Made by a program: the position numbers and the translations under genes. Below are positions 28,344 to 36,759 of a stretch of 63,552 nucleotides of DNA, in pieces. The notes below the pieces were generated by a model, which worked only from the letters and a program-made list of their open reading frames with translations, did no database searches and was not told where the DNA came from. The number at the start of each line of letters is the position of its first letter. Position 1 is the stretch's first letter. Source of the DNA: Planctomycetaceae bacterium (lineage in GTDB: Bacteria; Planctomycetota; Planctomycetia; Planctomycetales; Planctomycetaceae); the NCBI GenBank assembly GCA_002722955.1, contig PBMZ01000081.1, forward strand, positions 1-63,552, in the 5' to 3' direction.

Positions 28344-29396
28344 ATGCGTTTTCAAAATGTTTGTGTCGAGGCCTTTAGCGCGACACTGCCTTCAAACGTT
28401 GTTACTTCAGACGAGATCGAACAACAACTCGCGCCAATCTATGAGCGTTTGAGACTTCCGGCTGGCCGGCTCGAAATGATGACCGGCATTCGCGAACGCC
28501 GCTTCTTCGATCCAGGAACACTGCCAGGCACTATCAGTGCAATCACCGCGCGCAAAGCGGTCGAGGCATCCGGCATCGACCCGCGATACATGGGCGTCCT
28601 GATTCACGGTTCCGTCTGCCGAGATCAATTGGACCCCGCCACAGCCAGCGGCGTGCATCATGCCGTGGGCTTGTCGAATCAGACGCTTGTGCTTGACGTT
28701 AGCAATGCGTGTTTGGGTTTGCTCAATGGCATGCTGATCTTGGCCAACATGATCGAGTTGGGGCAAGTCCGCGCTGGCGTCATCGTTGGCACGGAAGACG
28801 GTCGAGATCTGGTCGAGGGCACGATCGACAGTTTGCTGGACAATCCAGAGACCAGCCGCAAAGACGTCAAATTAGCGTTCGCGTCGCTGACGATCGGCTC
28901 GGGCTCGGCCGCCGTTGTCATGTGCGATCGGAAGCTAAGCCGCTCTGGCAATCGCTTGCTTGGTGGAGCTTATCTGACCGATACCAGCAGCCACGAACTT
29001 TGCGAAGGCGGCGTCGAGGCGCAGACTCACGGAGACGGTCGCCCACGGATGCAAACTGATTCGGAAGCGTTGCTACATGCAGGTGTCGCGCTGGGAGCCA
29101 AGACGTGGGAAGCCGCCAAGTCAACGCTCACTTGGACAAACGAGACCGTTAACAAGAGCTTCTCGCACCAAGTTGGCAAGGCTCACCGCAAACTGATGTA
29201 TGAGAGCCTCGGGCTGGACCAAAGCCTGGATTATCCCACCGTCGAAACGCTAGGAAACACTGGCGCCGCCGCCTTGCCAATGGCCGCTGCACTCGGCATC
29301 GAAAACGGTCACTTGTCCGCAGGAGACAAGGTGGCGATGCTCGGAATCGGAAGCGGCTTGAATTCCATCATGCTCGGGATGGAATGGAAGAAGTAG
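28344..29396 (+). CDS. OleA-like ketoacyl-ACP synthase III homologue
   Basis: 350 residues of thiolase fold. The active-site Cys is C123 in VSNACLGLLNGM, His is in FSHQVGKAH, and Asn is in ETLGNTGAA. Several segments match OleA from olefin-producing bacteria better than FabH: SVCRDQLDPATAS, NACLGLLNGM and the C-terminal LGIGSGLNS. OleA joins two fatty acyl-CoAs head-to-head, the first step to long-chain olefins. oleB, oleC and oleD are not in this window. A general KAS III role remains possible. Confidence 0.8.
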   Translation: MRFQNVCVEAFSATLPSNVVTSDEIEQQLAPIYERLRLPAGRLEMMTGIRERRFFDPGTLPGTISAITARKAVEASGIDPRYMGVLIHGSVCRDQLDPATASGVHHAVGLSNQTLVLDVSNACLGLLNGMLILANMIELGQVRAGVIVGTEDGRDLVEGTIDSLLDNPETSRKDVKLAFASLTIGSGSAAVVMCDRKLSRSGNRLLGGAYLTDTSSHELCEGGVEAQTHGDGRPRMQTDSEALLHAGVALGAKTWEAAKSTLTWTNETVNKSFSHQVGKAHRKLMYESLGLDQSLDYPTVETLGNTGAAALPMAAALGIENGHLSAGDKVAMLGIGSGLNSIMLGMEWKK

Positions 29397-29509
29397 CCGT
29401 CACTCTCCGAGTGACGAGCCGAACGCGTTAGCACGGAATCTGTTTATTGAGCTTGTGAAACGATCATCACTCTTAGACGAAGGCTCATCAGTCGGAGAGT
29501 GATGGCTAC
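29393..29509. repeat. Palindromic element, family B, at the 3' end of the OleA-like gene
   Basis: Left arm GTAGCCGTCACTCTCCGAGT then GACGAGCC; right arm GGCTCATCAGTCGGAGAGTG then ATGGCTAC. It overlaps the stop codon of the OleA-like gene. A second copy lies at 30201-30317. It could serve as a transcription end or mRNA-stabilising hairpin. Confidence 0.85.
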
Positions 29510-29520
29510 ATTGGTGATTG

Positions 29521-29579
29521 ATTGCTTCGGGCTCCTGCACGGCTAGGGAGGAAACCGTGCAGGAAGAGCCCCACGCAAT
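29521..29579 (+). other. Strong hairpin with a GGAGGA loop
   Basis: An outer ATTGC/GCAAT pairing and a long stem (GGGCTC/GAGCCC, then CTGCACGG/CCGTGCAG) enclose the loop CTAGGGAGGAAA. It lies between the OleA-like gene and csrA and reads GGA only on the plus strand. GGA in a hairpin loop is the known CsrA/RsmE target; binding is not shown. Confidence 0.5.
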
Positions 29580-29599
29580 GAAATTGTGTTAAAGCGGGT

Positions 29600-29708
29600 G
29601 AATGACCAATGAACAAGCACCAATGACCAATGGAAGATTCGGTGTCGAGACTTCGCTCGTGTTATTGCGCGTCTTCATCGGTCATTGGTGCTTGGACATT
29701 GGTCATTC
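29600..29708. repeat. Palindromic element, family C
   Basis: Left arm GAATGACCAATGAACAAGCA then CCAATGACCAATG; right arm CGGTCATTGGTGCTTGGAC then ATTGGTCATTC. It ends 8 bp before the csrA stop codon. A half-copy is at about 12750 inside the family F element. Confidence 0.8.
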
Positions 29709-29716
29709 AACAGCCG

Positions 29717-29992
29717 CTATCTCGGAATCCGCCGAAACTCCGCACTCGGCGTAAGCTTCGGTTGTTCGTTTAGGCCACTTTCGCCGTGTTGCAGCGATGA
29801 AGTACCGAAAAACGCTTCAGAATAAACACGCGACGCGTGAGCCTCGAGCACTTCTTCGCGATGAACATCAAACTCGCGCGGTGCTTCGATACCGATCTGC
29901 ACGCGGTTCGTTTTGACTTCGAGGACCGTGAAGGTGATTCCTAGTTCCGGCAGAACAATCTTTTGTTGCGGACGTCGTGAAAGGATCAACAT
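29717..29992 (-). CDS. csrA: Carbon storage regulator (RNA-binding)
   Basis: 91 residues from the ATG at 29992; the 15-codon upstream extension is rejected because CsrA always starts at MLILSRR. The core MLILSRRPQQKIVLPELGIT then VLEVKTNRVQIGIEAP and the RNA-contacting VHREEV are all conserved. A C-terminal tail of about 30 residues exceeds the usual 61-75 length. CsrA binds GGA-containing hairpins in mRNA leaders to repress or stabilise. Its upstream region has a family A palindrome and a dyad shared with the XRE promoter. Confidence 0.96.
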   Translation of the reverse strand: MLILSRRPQQKIVLPELGITFTVLEVKTNRVQIGIEAPREFDVHREEVLEAHASRVYSEAFFGTSSLQHGESGLNEQPKLTPSAEFRRIPR

Positions 29993-30027
29993 GTTAAGAC
30001 TCCATTCTGAAAGTTGATGTGTGGTGT

Positions 30028-30129
30028 GGTAACCCAACGCGTGAGCGAGGGACGCTCATGCGTATCGAAATGTAGGCGTTTTGTTGTGCGAGTACGTTTG
30101 AGCGTCCCTCGCTCACGCGTCGGGTTACC
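30028..30129. repeat. Palindromic element, family A, upstream of csrA
   Basis: Left arm GGTAACCCAACGCGTGAGCG then AGGGACGCTC; right arm GAGCGTCCCTCGCTCACGCG then TCGGGTTACC. It lies in the presumed csrA leader, between the dyad at 30141 and the csrA start. Closest in sequence to the copy at 14127. Confidence 0.88.
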
Positions 30130-30140
30130 GAATCAAAAAC

Positions 30141-30165
30141 TTGATGTTGCAGTTCAACATCAACA
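30141..30165. promoter_or_regulatory. Dyad operator candidate upstream of csrA
   Basis: TTGATGTTG, five bases, CAACATCAA: a perfect 9-bp inverted repeat. Its architecture TTG-N2-GTTG-N5-CAAC-N2-CAA is identical to the dyad over the XRE promoter at 31481-31510, and both share GTTGCAGTT. It is about 150 bp upstream of csrA, read on the minus strand. On that strand TTGAAC could act as a -35 but the -10 is weak. Binding by the neighbouring XRE protein is inferred. Confidence 0.55.
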
Positions 30166-30200
30166 TGATTTCCAAATAAAAAGGAGCGACATGCTCCAAG

Positions 30201-30317
30201 GTAGCCATCACTCTCCGAGTGATGAGCCTACGTTCAAAAGTAACGATCGTTTCTCAAACTCAAGTCAACAGACTACGTTTTCCGTGTCAGGCTCATCACT
30301 TGGAAAGTGATGGCTAC
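30201..30317. repeat. Palindromic element, family B, downstream of the ImmA gene
   Basis: Left arm GTAGCCATCACTCTCCGAGT then GATGAGCC; right arm GGCTCATCACTTGGAAAGTG then ATGGCTAC. It is 26 bp beyond the ImmA/IrrE stop codon and may end that transcript. The copy at 29393 differs by a few bases in the arms and more in the centre. Confidence 0.85.
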
Positions 30318-30342
30318 TTTGACATCACTGGTAAAGTGACAA

Positions 30343-31083
30343 TCAAAACAGTTGCTTCTGTCCCGTGAAGTGGTCACGGTTTCGATACAAAGTCTTACTG
30401 CCTTCAGGAATGTACAACAAGTCAAGTCGCTGCAGGCGAACCGTCAAATTGGAAATGTTGACCTGCGCCTCATCAGCCAAGTCATACAAGTCTCGCCAGT
30501 TCGTGAAGTCATACCGAGTCGCCGCGTCGTGGATTAGCCATGCTGGCATGAGTAGCGACGACTGATACCGATCGACGGCACTCTTCACATCCGGCGAATC
30601 TTGGCCGACCGTCAGTTGTTTGTACAGTTTGTAAAATCGGTCGTCGTGATACGCCCGATTCAGGACCTCAACCAGCAAGTCGGAATTCTTCGCGTTGCGG
30701 AAGACCACTTCGGTGCGGCAATCGAAGCCGGCGAAAGTGGGATGGTTCAGGCTTGTCCGATCGATGTCAATGTCCCAATGCCCGGCCTCGTGACCGATGG
30801 TGCTTCGTTCCAGGCCAGGCTTTTCTTGGAACAACTCCATTTGGTTTGTATTCAAAAGTATCTTGCGCTCTTCGGCAATCAGGCCGCCCAAGATTTGCTC
30901 TCCCGGCTGCTCTTCAATCTCGTCCCAATCAAAGTCCAACCCCAATACGCCTTCGACGATGTTTTCGATCGGTACCGGAAACGTGACGGGCTGGCCGCCG
31001 AGTTCCTCGTACTGCCGAATCCGCATCGCGGTAACTTCGTCGATGACTTTGGTGCGCATAAAACGCAGGTTGTTTCGTCTCAT
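30343..31083 (-). CDS. ImmA/IrrE family metallo-endopeptidase
   Basis: 246 residues from the ATG at 31083 (TTG at 31095 is an alternative; no strong Shine-Dalgarno for either). The zinc motif HEAGH lies in STIGHEAGHWDID, at about residue 98. Members of this family (COG2856/M78) cleave a partner XRE repressor, as ImmA does to ImmR and IrrE to DdrO. A winged-helix-like C-terminal third (AQVNISNLTVRLQRLDLLYI) is typical. It follows the XRE gene by 27 bp, so they form one operon. Confidence 0.88.
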   Translation of the reverse strand: MRRNNLRFMRTKVIDEVTAMRIRQYEELGGQPVTFPVPIENIVEGVLGLDFDWDEIEEQPGEQILGGLIAEERKILLNTNQMELFQEKPGLERSTIGHEAGHWDIDIDRTSLNHPTFAGFDCRTEVVFRNAKNSDLLVEVLNRAYHDDRFYKLYKQLTVGQDSPDVKSAVDRYQSSLLMPAWLIHDAATRYDFTNWRDLYDLADEAQVNISNLTVRLQRLDLLYIPEGSKTLYRNRDHFTGQKQLF

Positions 31084-31110
31084 TGATCGGGGCAAGCGGC
31101 CGCAGCCGAG

Positions 31111-31434
31111 CTACTCCATTTCTTCTGCCAGTCGATCCAATTGATCTTCCGTGAGTGTGATCATCTTCTTAAAGATTTCCGGCCGATCGATGACAAGCTG
31201 CTTAATCGACTCGGGAATTTTTCGCGCCAGCAGCATCAACTCGTCGGCGTCCGCATCCAGCGCCTCGGCCATGCTCTGAATCGTGTCGCCCCGCGGCGAT
31301 TGATCTTGCTCGAGTTTCCCGTTCTCGATCTTGCTTAGGTAAGTAAAATTAATGCCCACCAAATCCGCGAGCTCCCGTTGCGTGAAGCCCTTGGCTTTGC
31401 GAAGTTCGCGAATTCGTTGTCCAAAAGTGGCCAT
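31111..31434 (-). CDS. XRE-family transcriptional repressor
   Basis: 107 residues. The helix-turn-helix is at residues about 6-60 (RIRELRKAKGFTQRELADLV, then GINFTYLSKIENG). A short C-terminal helical region (residues 70-107) has the conserved LMLLARKIPESI pattern and could be the peptidase target and dimer interface. The arrangement is that of ImmR/ImmA and DdrO/IrrE pairs. A dyad with a good promoter lies just upstream, indicating autoregulation. Confidence 0.9.
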   Translation of the reverse strand: MATFGQRIRELRKAKGFTQRELADLVGINFTYLSKIENGKLEQDQSPRGDTIQSMAEALDADADELMLLARKIPESIKQLVIDRPEIFKKMITLTEDQLDRLAEEME

Positions 31435-31473
31435 TGGTTGACTTACTGTTTTCCGTGTCAGTGAACAGGCGGA

Positions 31474-31510
31474 ATCCTATGAAGTTGCAGTTGTATGTCA
31501 ACATCAACTT
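31474..31510 (-). promoter_or_regulatory. Promoter and overlapping dyad of the XRE-ImmA operon
   Basis: On the minus strand a perfect -35 TTGACA (31496-31501) is separated by 16 bp from TAGGAT (31474-31479). The -35 box is inside the dyad AAGTTG-N2-GTTG-N5-CAAC-N2-CAACTT at 31482-31510. A repressor bound here would block the promoter. The same dyad core occurs upstream of csrA. The kinase gene starts about 150 bp away in the opposite direction and might also be affected. Confidence 0.6.
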
Positions 31511-31661
31511 TCGACATTTTTCCGAAGTTTCTTGAGTTCAATTGCTGAATGATTCGGTGTCATTCCGCTCGCAACTTCCGTCGCCTCCGCTATGATAAGC
31601 GGCGATCGATGGAACGGATCGCGAGCGATAGGGGAAGCTCAGACCGCGGTTGGAGTGCGAA

Positions 31662-34600
31662 ATGTCGGATGACTTAGTACGTGTCTTGTTAGTCGATGAC
31701 GATGAAGACACGTTTATAGTAACTCGCGAATTGCTCACGGAAGTGGAGGGACGCAAGGTTGAGTTCGAGTGGGCAGCCGGGTTCGATGCCGGCCTGGAAG
31801 TCATCGCGAGGCAAGAGCACGATGTGTACTTGATCGACCACCGGCTGGGTTTGCGCGACGGGCTTGAGTTGCTGAACGAGGCGATTGCACGCGACTGTCA
31901 GGCTCCGATGATCATGCTGACGGGGCAAGTCGACCAAGCCGCCGACCTGCAAGCCATGAAGGCCGGTGCCGCTGACTATCTGGTCAAGGACACTTACGAC
32001 GTATCGCGGCTGGAAAGATCGATTCGTTACGCTTTGGAACGTCAACGCTTGCTGAACGATCTGGATCGCGAGCGTTACTTGCTTAGCCTTTTGATGAACA
32101 ACTTGCCGGACAGCATTTACTTCAAGGACGAACAAAGCCAGTTCATCCGAGTCAGCAAGGCGTTGGCAGCGCGGTTCGGTGTCGAGAACCCAGACGAAGT
32201 CATCGGCAAGACCGACGCAGATTACTTTTCGGAAGAGCACGCCAAGCAGGCTCGCAACGATGAACTCAAACTGATGGGGTCCGGCGGTGCCCTGAGTCTC
32301 GAAGAGAAGGAGACTTTTCCCGACGGCGGCATTGCATGGGTGGCGACCACCAAACTTCCGCTCAAAGGTCGAGACGGCGCCTTGGTGGGAACGTTCGGAA
32401 TCTCTCGCGACATCACCGAGCAAAAGCAGGCAGAGTTCGCGTTGCGCGAGAACGAACGCCGCATGAGTCTGATTATCGAGTCGGCATTGAATGCATTTGT
32501 TGGCATGGACGGCCACGGTGTCATCGTCGACTGGAATGCTCAAGCGGAGCGAACATTTGGTTGGCAGCGTGAAGAGGTGCTCGGCAAGCAATTGGAAGAG
32601 ACGCTGATCCCCCCGCGATTTCGTGACGAACACAAACAAGGTTTGACGCAGTTTTTAAAGAGCGGCGACGATTCGGGCACGATGTTGAATCAACGCATCG
32701 AAACGGTTGCCTTGCACGCTGATGGACATGAGTTCCCAGTCGAGATGACGATCGCGCCGATTGCTCTTTCCGACGGTTACTTGTTTAGTGCGTTCATTCA
32801 TGACATCTCGAATCGCAAGCAGGCCGAACAGGACTTGCGGCAGGCTAAGGATGCCGCGGAATCCGCCAACCGCGCCAAGAGCGATTTCTTGGCGAACATG
32901 AGTCACGAGATCCGGACTCCGATGAATGCCATCATTGGCATGACGGAGTTAGTAATGGACACCACGCTCGATGAAACGCAGCGTGAATATCTGACGATGG
33001 TTCAGCAATCGAGTGAGGCGTTGCTTGAGCTAATCAACGATATCCTAGACTTCTCGAAGATCGAAGCTGGCAAGCTCGAATTGGATGAGACGACTTTCGG
33101 TTTGAGGGAATGCCTAGGCGACACAATGCGGTCGCTTGCCGTTCGGGCTCACCGCGAGGACCTCGAATTGGCAGCGCACTTCAATTCGGATATTCCGGAA
33201 CTGTTGATTGGCGATATTAATCGTTTGCGGCAGATCGTCGTGAACTTAGTCGGCAACGCCATCAAGTTCACTCACAAAGGGGAAATCGTCCTTGATGTTG
33301 CGATGAATTCTCAGTCCGAGGACGAAGTGGAATTGTTGATTTCCGTTTCGGATACGGGTATTGGGATTCCTCAAGAGAAGCTGGCCACAGTCTTTCAACG
33401 GTTCGAACAGGCCGACACATCGACGACTCGACGTTATGGTGGCACGGGCTTGGGCTTGGCCATCGTTTCGCAATTGGTGCAGTTAATGCAAGGACGCATT
33501 TGCGTCGAAAGCGAATTGGGTAAGGGCAGTACATTTTCGTTTACGTCTCGATTCGGGATCGCTGCCGAGTCTGTCCAAATCGACTTGGATCCATCGACCG
33601 TTCAAGGCACTCGCGTCTTGGTAGTCGATGATAATGCGACGAACCGACACATCTTAGAAGAGATGCTGACTAATTGGGGGATGGTTGCGCAAACCGTCGG
33701 CAGCGCGGGCGAAGCTTTGCAAACGCTGTATCAGTCCTGTGCTCCCGGTGATGAATTCCAATTGATCGTTTCCGACGTGAATGTGCCCGACATTGACGGT
33801 TTCATGTTGGTCGAGGAGATGAAGCGAGACTTTCGCTTCCAGGACATAACCGTTCTGATGCTCACTTCAGGAGAGCGCGCCAACGACTTGCAGCGAAGCC
33901 GCGAGTTGGGTGTTGACGGCCACTTGATGAAGCCCGTCAAGCAGTCTGAGTTGTTGGATGCAATCGTCAAAGTCCTTGGCGTACAGAGCCTGGCCGATGA
34001 CTTTGTTGTCGCTCCTGGTGAGGAAGTTGCATCGCGAGAAGATCAGCTGTTGGCGCTGATGCCGAAGCTTGACATTTTGCTGGCCGAGGACAGTTTGGCA
34101 AATCAAAGGTTGGCGGTGGGCTTGCTGGAGAAGTGGGGTCATCAAATCAGTGTTGCCAACAATGGTCGTGAGGCTATCGAAATGTCGTCGGAACACGACT
34201 ACGACATTGTTTTGATGGACGTGCAGATGCCGGAACTCGATGGGCTTGAGGCGACCGGCGCCATTCGAGAGATCGAACAGACGACAGGCAAGCACATCCC
34301 GATTGTTGCCATGACCGCGCACGCAATGAAGGGCGATCGCGAGCAGTGTTTGGAATCGGGCATGGACGGCTATGTTGCCAAACCCATTCGAGTTCCGCAT
34401 CTTCTGGAGGCACTAGCCGAGTTCTTTGTCGATGCAAACAAGATCGTCGGCCAAGAGAGTCCGCCCGTTGTTACCACTCCCACGGAAAGCGTTCCTGCCG
34501 AGCCCGCGAAAAGTGAAGTACAACCGGCCACGCCGCGTTCCAATGATCTACTTGACTTAGCTCGTCCCGTCGAATTGTTTGGAACGTCAAGCGGACGTGA

Positions 34601-34955
34601 CGATGTGGGAGGCATGGATTTGGACCAAGCACTGGAATCAGTTGCCGGAGACGCCGAATTGCTGCGCGATGTGGCTCGAGCTTTCTTGCAAGAATGTCCC
34701 GTCTTGGTCAATGATTTGAACCACGCTGTCGAATCGCTCGACGGTGGCGAGGTTAAGAAGACGGCTCATACGCTCAAGTCGTCTCTAAACATGTTTGGCG
34801 CGGCCGAAGCCAGCAGCTTGGCAAAGCAGTTGGAAGAGATGGGCCGTTCTCAATCGCTGGACCGAGCAAAGTCGACGGTGGATGCGATCTTGGCGGAAAT
34901 CAGCGAGGTTGTTCGTGTGTTGACCGAGTTTGTGGACGATGGTCAAAATCGCTAG
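31662..34955 (+). CDS. Hybrid sensor histidine kinase (REC-PAS-PAS-HisKA-HATPase-REC-REC-Hpt)
   Basis: 1097 residues from the ATG at 31662 with GGAG upstream. In order: receiver (Asp about 59 in YLIDHRLG), PAS 1 (about 145-255), PAS 2 (about 270-385), HisKA with His about 415 in MSHEIRTPMNAIIG, HATPase (GNAIKF, DTGIGIP, GTGLGLAI), receiver 2 (SDVNVPDIDG), receiver 3 (LMDVQMPELDG) and C-terminal Hpt with KTAHTLKSSLNMFGA. There is no membrane segment, so the input is cytoplasmic and may come through the N-terminal receiver. It is followed by a receiver-ATPase gene, probably in one operon. Confidence 0.95.
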   Translation: MSDDLVRVLLVDDDEDTFIVTRELLTEVEGRKVEFEWAAGFDAGLEVIARQEHDVYLIDHRLGLRDGLELLNEAIARDCQAPMIMLTGQVDQAADLQAMKAGAADYLVKDTYDVSRLERSIRYALERQRLLNDLDRERYLLSLLMNNLPDSIYFKDEQSQFIRVSKALAARFGVENPDEVIGKTDADYFSEEHAKQARNDELKLMGSGGALSLEEKETFPDGGIAWVATTKLPLKGRDGALVGTFGISRDITEQKQAEFALRENERRMSLIIESALNAFVGMDGHGVIVDWNAQAERTFGWQREEVLGKQLEETLIPPRFRDEHKQGLTQFLKSGDDSGTMLNQRIETVALHADGHEFPVEMTIAPIALSDGYLFSAFIHDISNRKQAEQDLRQAKDAAESANRAKSDFLANMSHEIRTPMNAIIGMTELVMDTTLDETQREYLTMVQQSSEALLELINDILDFSKIEAGKLELDETTFGLRECLGDTMRSLAVRAHREDLELAAHFNSDIPELLIGDINRLRQIVVNLVGNAIKFTHKGEIVLDVAMNSQSEDEVELLISVSDTGIGIPQEKLATVFQRFEQADTSTTRRYGGTGLGLAIVSQLVQLMQGRICVESELGKGSTFSFTSRFGIAAESVQIDLDPSTVQGTRVLVVDDNATNRHILEEMLTNWGMVAQTVGSAGEALQTLYQSCAPGDEFQLIVSDVNVPDIDGFMLVEEMKRDFRFQDITVLMLTSGERANDLQRSRELGVDGHLMKPVKQSELLDAIVKVLGVQSLADDFVVAPGEEVASREDQLLALMPKLDILLAEDSLANQRLAVGLLEKWGHQISVANNGREAIEMSSEHDYDIVLMDVQMPELDGLEATGAIREIEQTTGKHIPIVAMTAHAMKGDREQCLESGMDGYVAKPIRVPHLLEALAEFFVDANKIVGQESPPVVTTPTESVPAEPAKSEVQPATPRSNDLLDLARPVELFGTSSGRDDVGGMDLDQALESVAGDAELLRDVARAFLQECPVLVNDLNHAVESLDGGEVKKTAHTLKSSLNMFGAAEASSLAKQLEEMGRSQSLDRAKSTVDAILAEISEVVRVLTEFVDDGQNR

Positions 34956-35016
34956 ACTTGCTGGATCAGGTCGAGGGCGGGAACCCTTGACATAAGCTCT
35001 TCTCAAAAGGTTGCCA

Positions 35017-35928
35017 ATGCCCAGGGTTCTGGTTGTAGACGATTCGCTTACCGAGCGTCAGTTGGTTGGTGCGCTATTGGCAAAGTTGCCTGATTGGGAA
35101 GTCGATCTGGCCGAGAATGGCAAAGAAGCGCTCGAATACGTCGAGGCTTCCGTGCCAGATTTGATCGTGACTGATCTTCGCATGCCGGAGATGGATGGCT
35201 TGGAACTGGTGGAAGCGGTCAAGGAAGATTTTCCGTTGGTCCCCGTGATCTTGATGACCGCCAAAGGCAGCGAGGAGATTGCAGTTCAAGCGCTGCAGCA
35301 AGGGGCTGCAAGCTATGTTCCAAAGAACAAGCTGGCGGATGAGTTGCCCAGTGTTGTCATTCGCGTTCATGCTTCCGCAGTGGAAGATCGCAGCTTTCTG
35401 CGATTGACTCACCACATCACCCGCAACGAAACTTCGTTCGAGTTACACACGGACTTGGAACTAATTTATTCGTTGGTCAAGCATTTGCGGCATACTGTCC
35501 GTTGTGTCGAATTGGGCGACGAAATGGAACGGATGCGAGTGGGCATCGCGTTAGAAGAAGCGTTGATGAATGCCTACTACCACGGCTGTTTGGAAATGCC
35601 CACGGATCTGGAGCAAGAAGACCGAGCTGCCTACGAAAAGTTGGCCAGCGAGCGAAGTCAGCAAGAGCCATACAGCGAACGCCAGATTCGCGTCGACGTC
35701 AACCTGAACCGCGAGCAGGCGACATATGTCATTCAAGATGACGGCCCCGGTTTTGACTCGCAAGCCGTGCTGGAGAGTGCGGGCGATGAATTGAACGAGG
35801 GCACTAGTCGTGGCGTCTTGTTAATGAAATCATTCATGGACGAAGTCACGTTTTCCGACAAGGGCAACCAAGTCACTTTGACGAAACGACGACCGCCGTC
35901 CTTAACACTTTCCGTGAGTGATGCGTAA
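35017..35928 (+). CDS. Response regulator fused to an RsbW-type ATPase domain
   Basis: 303 residues from the ATG at 35017 (AAAAGG upstream; TTG 35011 rejected). Residues about 1-120 are a receiver (VLVVDDS, phospho-Asp in IVTDLRMPEMDG, LMTAKGS). The C-terminal part has an HATPase_c fold of the anti-sigma kind: GIALEEALMNAYYHG (N-box) and IQDDGPGFD, then GRG-type SRGVLLMKSF. Such proteins could phosphorylate or sequester an anti-sigma-factor antagonist under phosphorelay control. It lies 61 bp after the hybrid kinase, which is probably its partner. Confidence 0.88.
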   Translation: MPRVLVVDDSLTERQLVGALLAKLPDWEVDLAENGKEALEYVEASVPDLIVTDLRMPEMDGLELVEAVKEDFPLVPVILMTAKGSEEIAVQALQQGAASYVPKNKLADELPSVVIRVHASAVEDRSFLRLTHHITRNETSFELHTDLELIYSLVKHLRHTVRCVELGDEMERMRVGIALEEALMNAYYHGCLEMPTDLEQEDRAAYEKLASERSQQEPYSERQIRVDVNLNREQATYVIQDDGPGFDSQAVLESAGDELNEGTSRGVLLMKSFMDEVTFSDKGNQVTLTKRRPPSLTLSVSDA

Positions 35929-35973
35929 CAGTTTAAAGAGATTGATTCCGCAAACACTCGGTGAAGGCACATT

Positions 35974-36759
35974 ATGCTCATCGTGATTTCACCCGCCAAA
36001 ACACTGAATTTCGAACCTCAAACGTTGACTAACGACTTCAGTCAGCCGCAATTCTTAAGAGATTCGCGTGCGCTGATTAAATGCCTGCGCGAGTTCTCGC
36101 CCGATGGGCTTTCGAAGCTGATGAAGATCAGTGAGAAGTTGGCGGTTGAGAACCATGAGCGGAATCAGAAGTGGAAGACTCCGTTCAACGCAGAAAATGC
36201 GAAGCAAGCAGTCTTGGCGTTTCGCGGCGACGTCTATCTTGGTCTGAATGCCGATGAGTTCGGGGCTCGTGATTTTAAGTTCGCGCAAGGCCACTTGCGG
36301 ATTCTTTCCGGTCTATATGGTTTGCTGCGACCGCTCGATCTGATTCAAGCTTATCGTTTGGAGATGGGAACAAGATTAGAAAACGATCGCGGCAACAACC
36401 TGTACGAATTCTGGGGCGAGAAGATCACAAAGGCCCTGAATGCTGATTTGAAAGAATCCAAAGCCAACACGCTCGTGAATCTGGCCTCTGATGAGTACTA
36501 CAAATCCATCAACGAGGCGAAAGTTAAAGCTCGCGTTGTGACACCCGGATTCAAAGAGCTGCGAAATGGCAAGTACCAGTTTGTTAGTTTCAACGCTAAG
36601 AAAGCTCGTGGCTTGTTGAGTGCTTACATCATTCAAAATCGGCTGAAGAAAGCCGACGACATCAAGAACTTCGACGTTGACGGCTACGAGTTCAACGAGG
36701 AACTTTCGACCGACGACAAGTGGATGTTTACTCGTGTTCACACGGCGGCGCCGGCATGA
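35974..36759 (+). CDS. yaaA: YaaA family protein (DUF328, peroxide stress)
   Basis: 261 residues. [14 protein letters not shown] at the start, [20 protein letters not shown] in the middle and [23 protein letters not shown] near the end are diagnostic for YaaA. In E. coli YaaA lowers free iron under hydrogen peroxide stress. Its stop codon overlaps the first ATG of the apbE frame (ATGA). Confidence 0.94.
   Translation: MLIVISPAKTLNFEPQTLTNDFSQPQFLRDSRALIKCLREFSPDGLSKLMKISEKLAVENHERNQKWKTPFNAENAKQAVLAFRGDVYLGLNADEFGARDFKFAQGHLRILSGLYGLLRPLDLIQAYRLEMGTRLENDRGNNLYEFWGEKITKALNADLKESKANTLVNLASDEYYKSINEAKVKARVVTPGFKELRNGKYQFVSFNAKKARGLLSAYIIQNRLKKADDIKNFDVDGYEFNEELSTDDKWMFTRVHTAAPA

Noticed and set aside
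30343..31434. Prophage or integrative element at the XRE-ImmA genes
   Set aside because: ImmR/ImmA pairs often sit on mobile elements, but no integrase, recombination site or phage gene is near, and flanks are chromosomal genes.
31689..32639. Open frame of 316 codons opposite the kinase gene
   Set aside because: Antisense to the receiver and PAS domains of an intact kinase; no family features.
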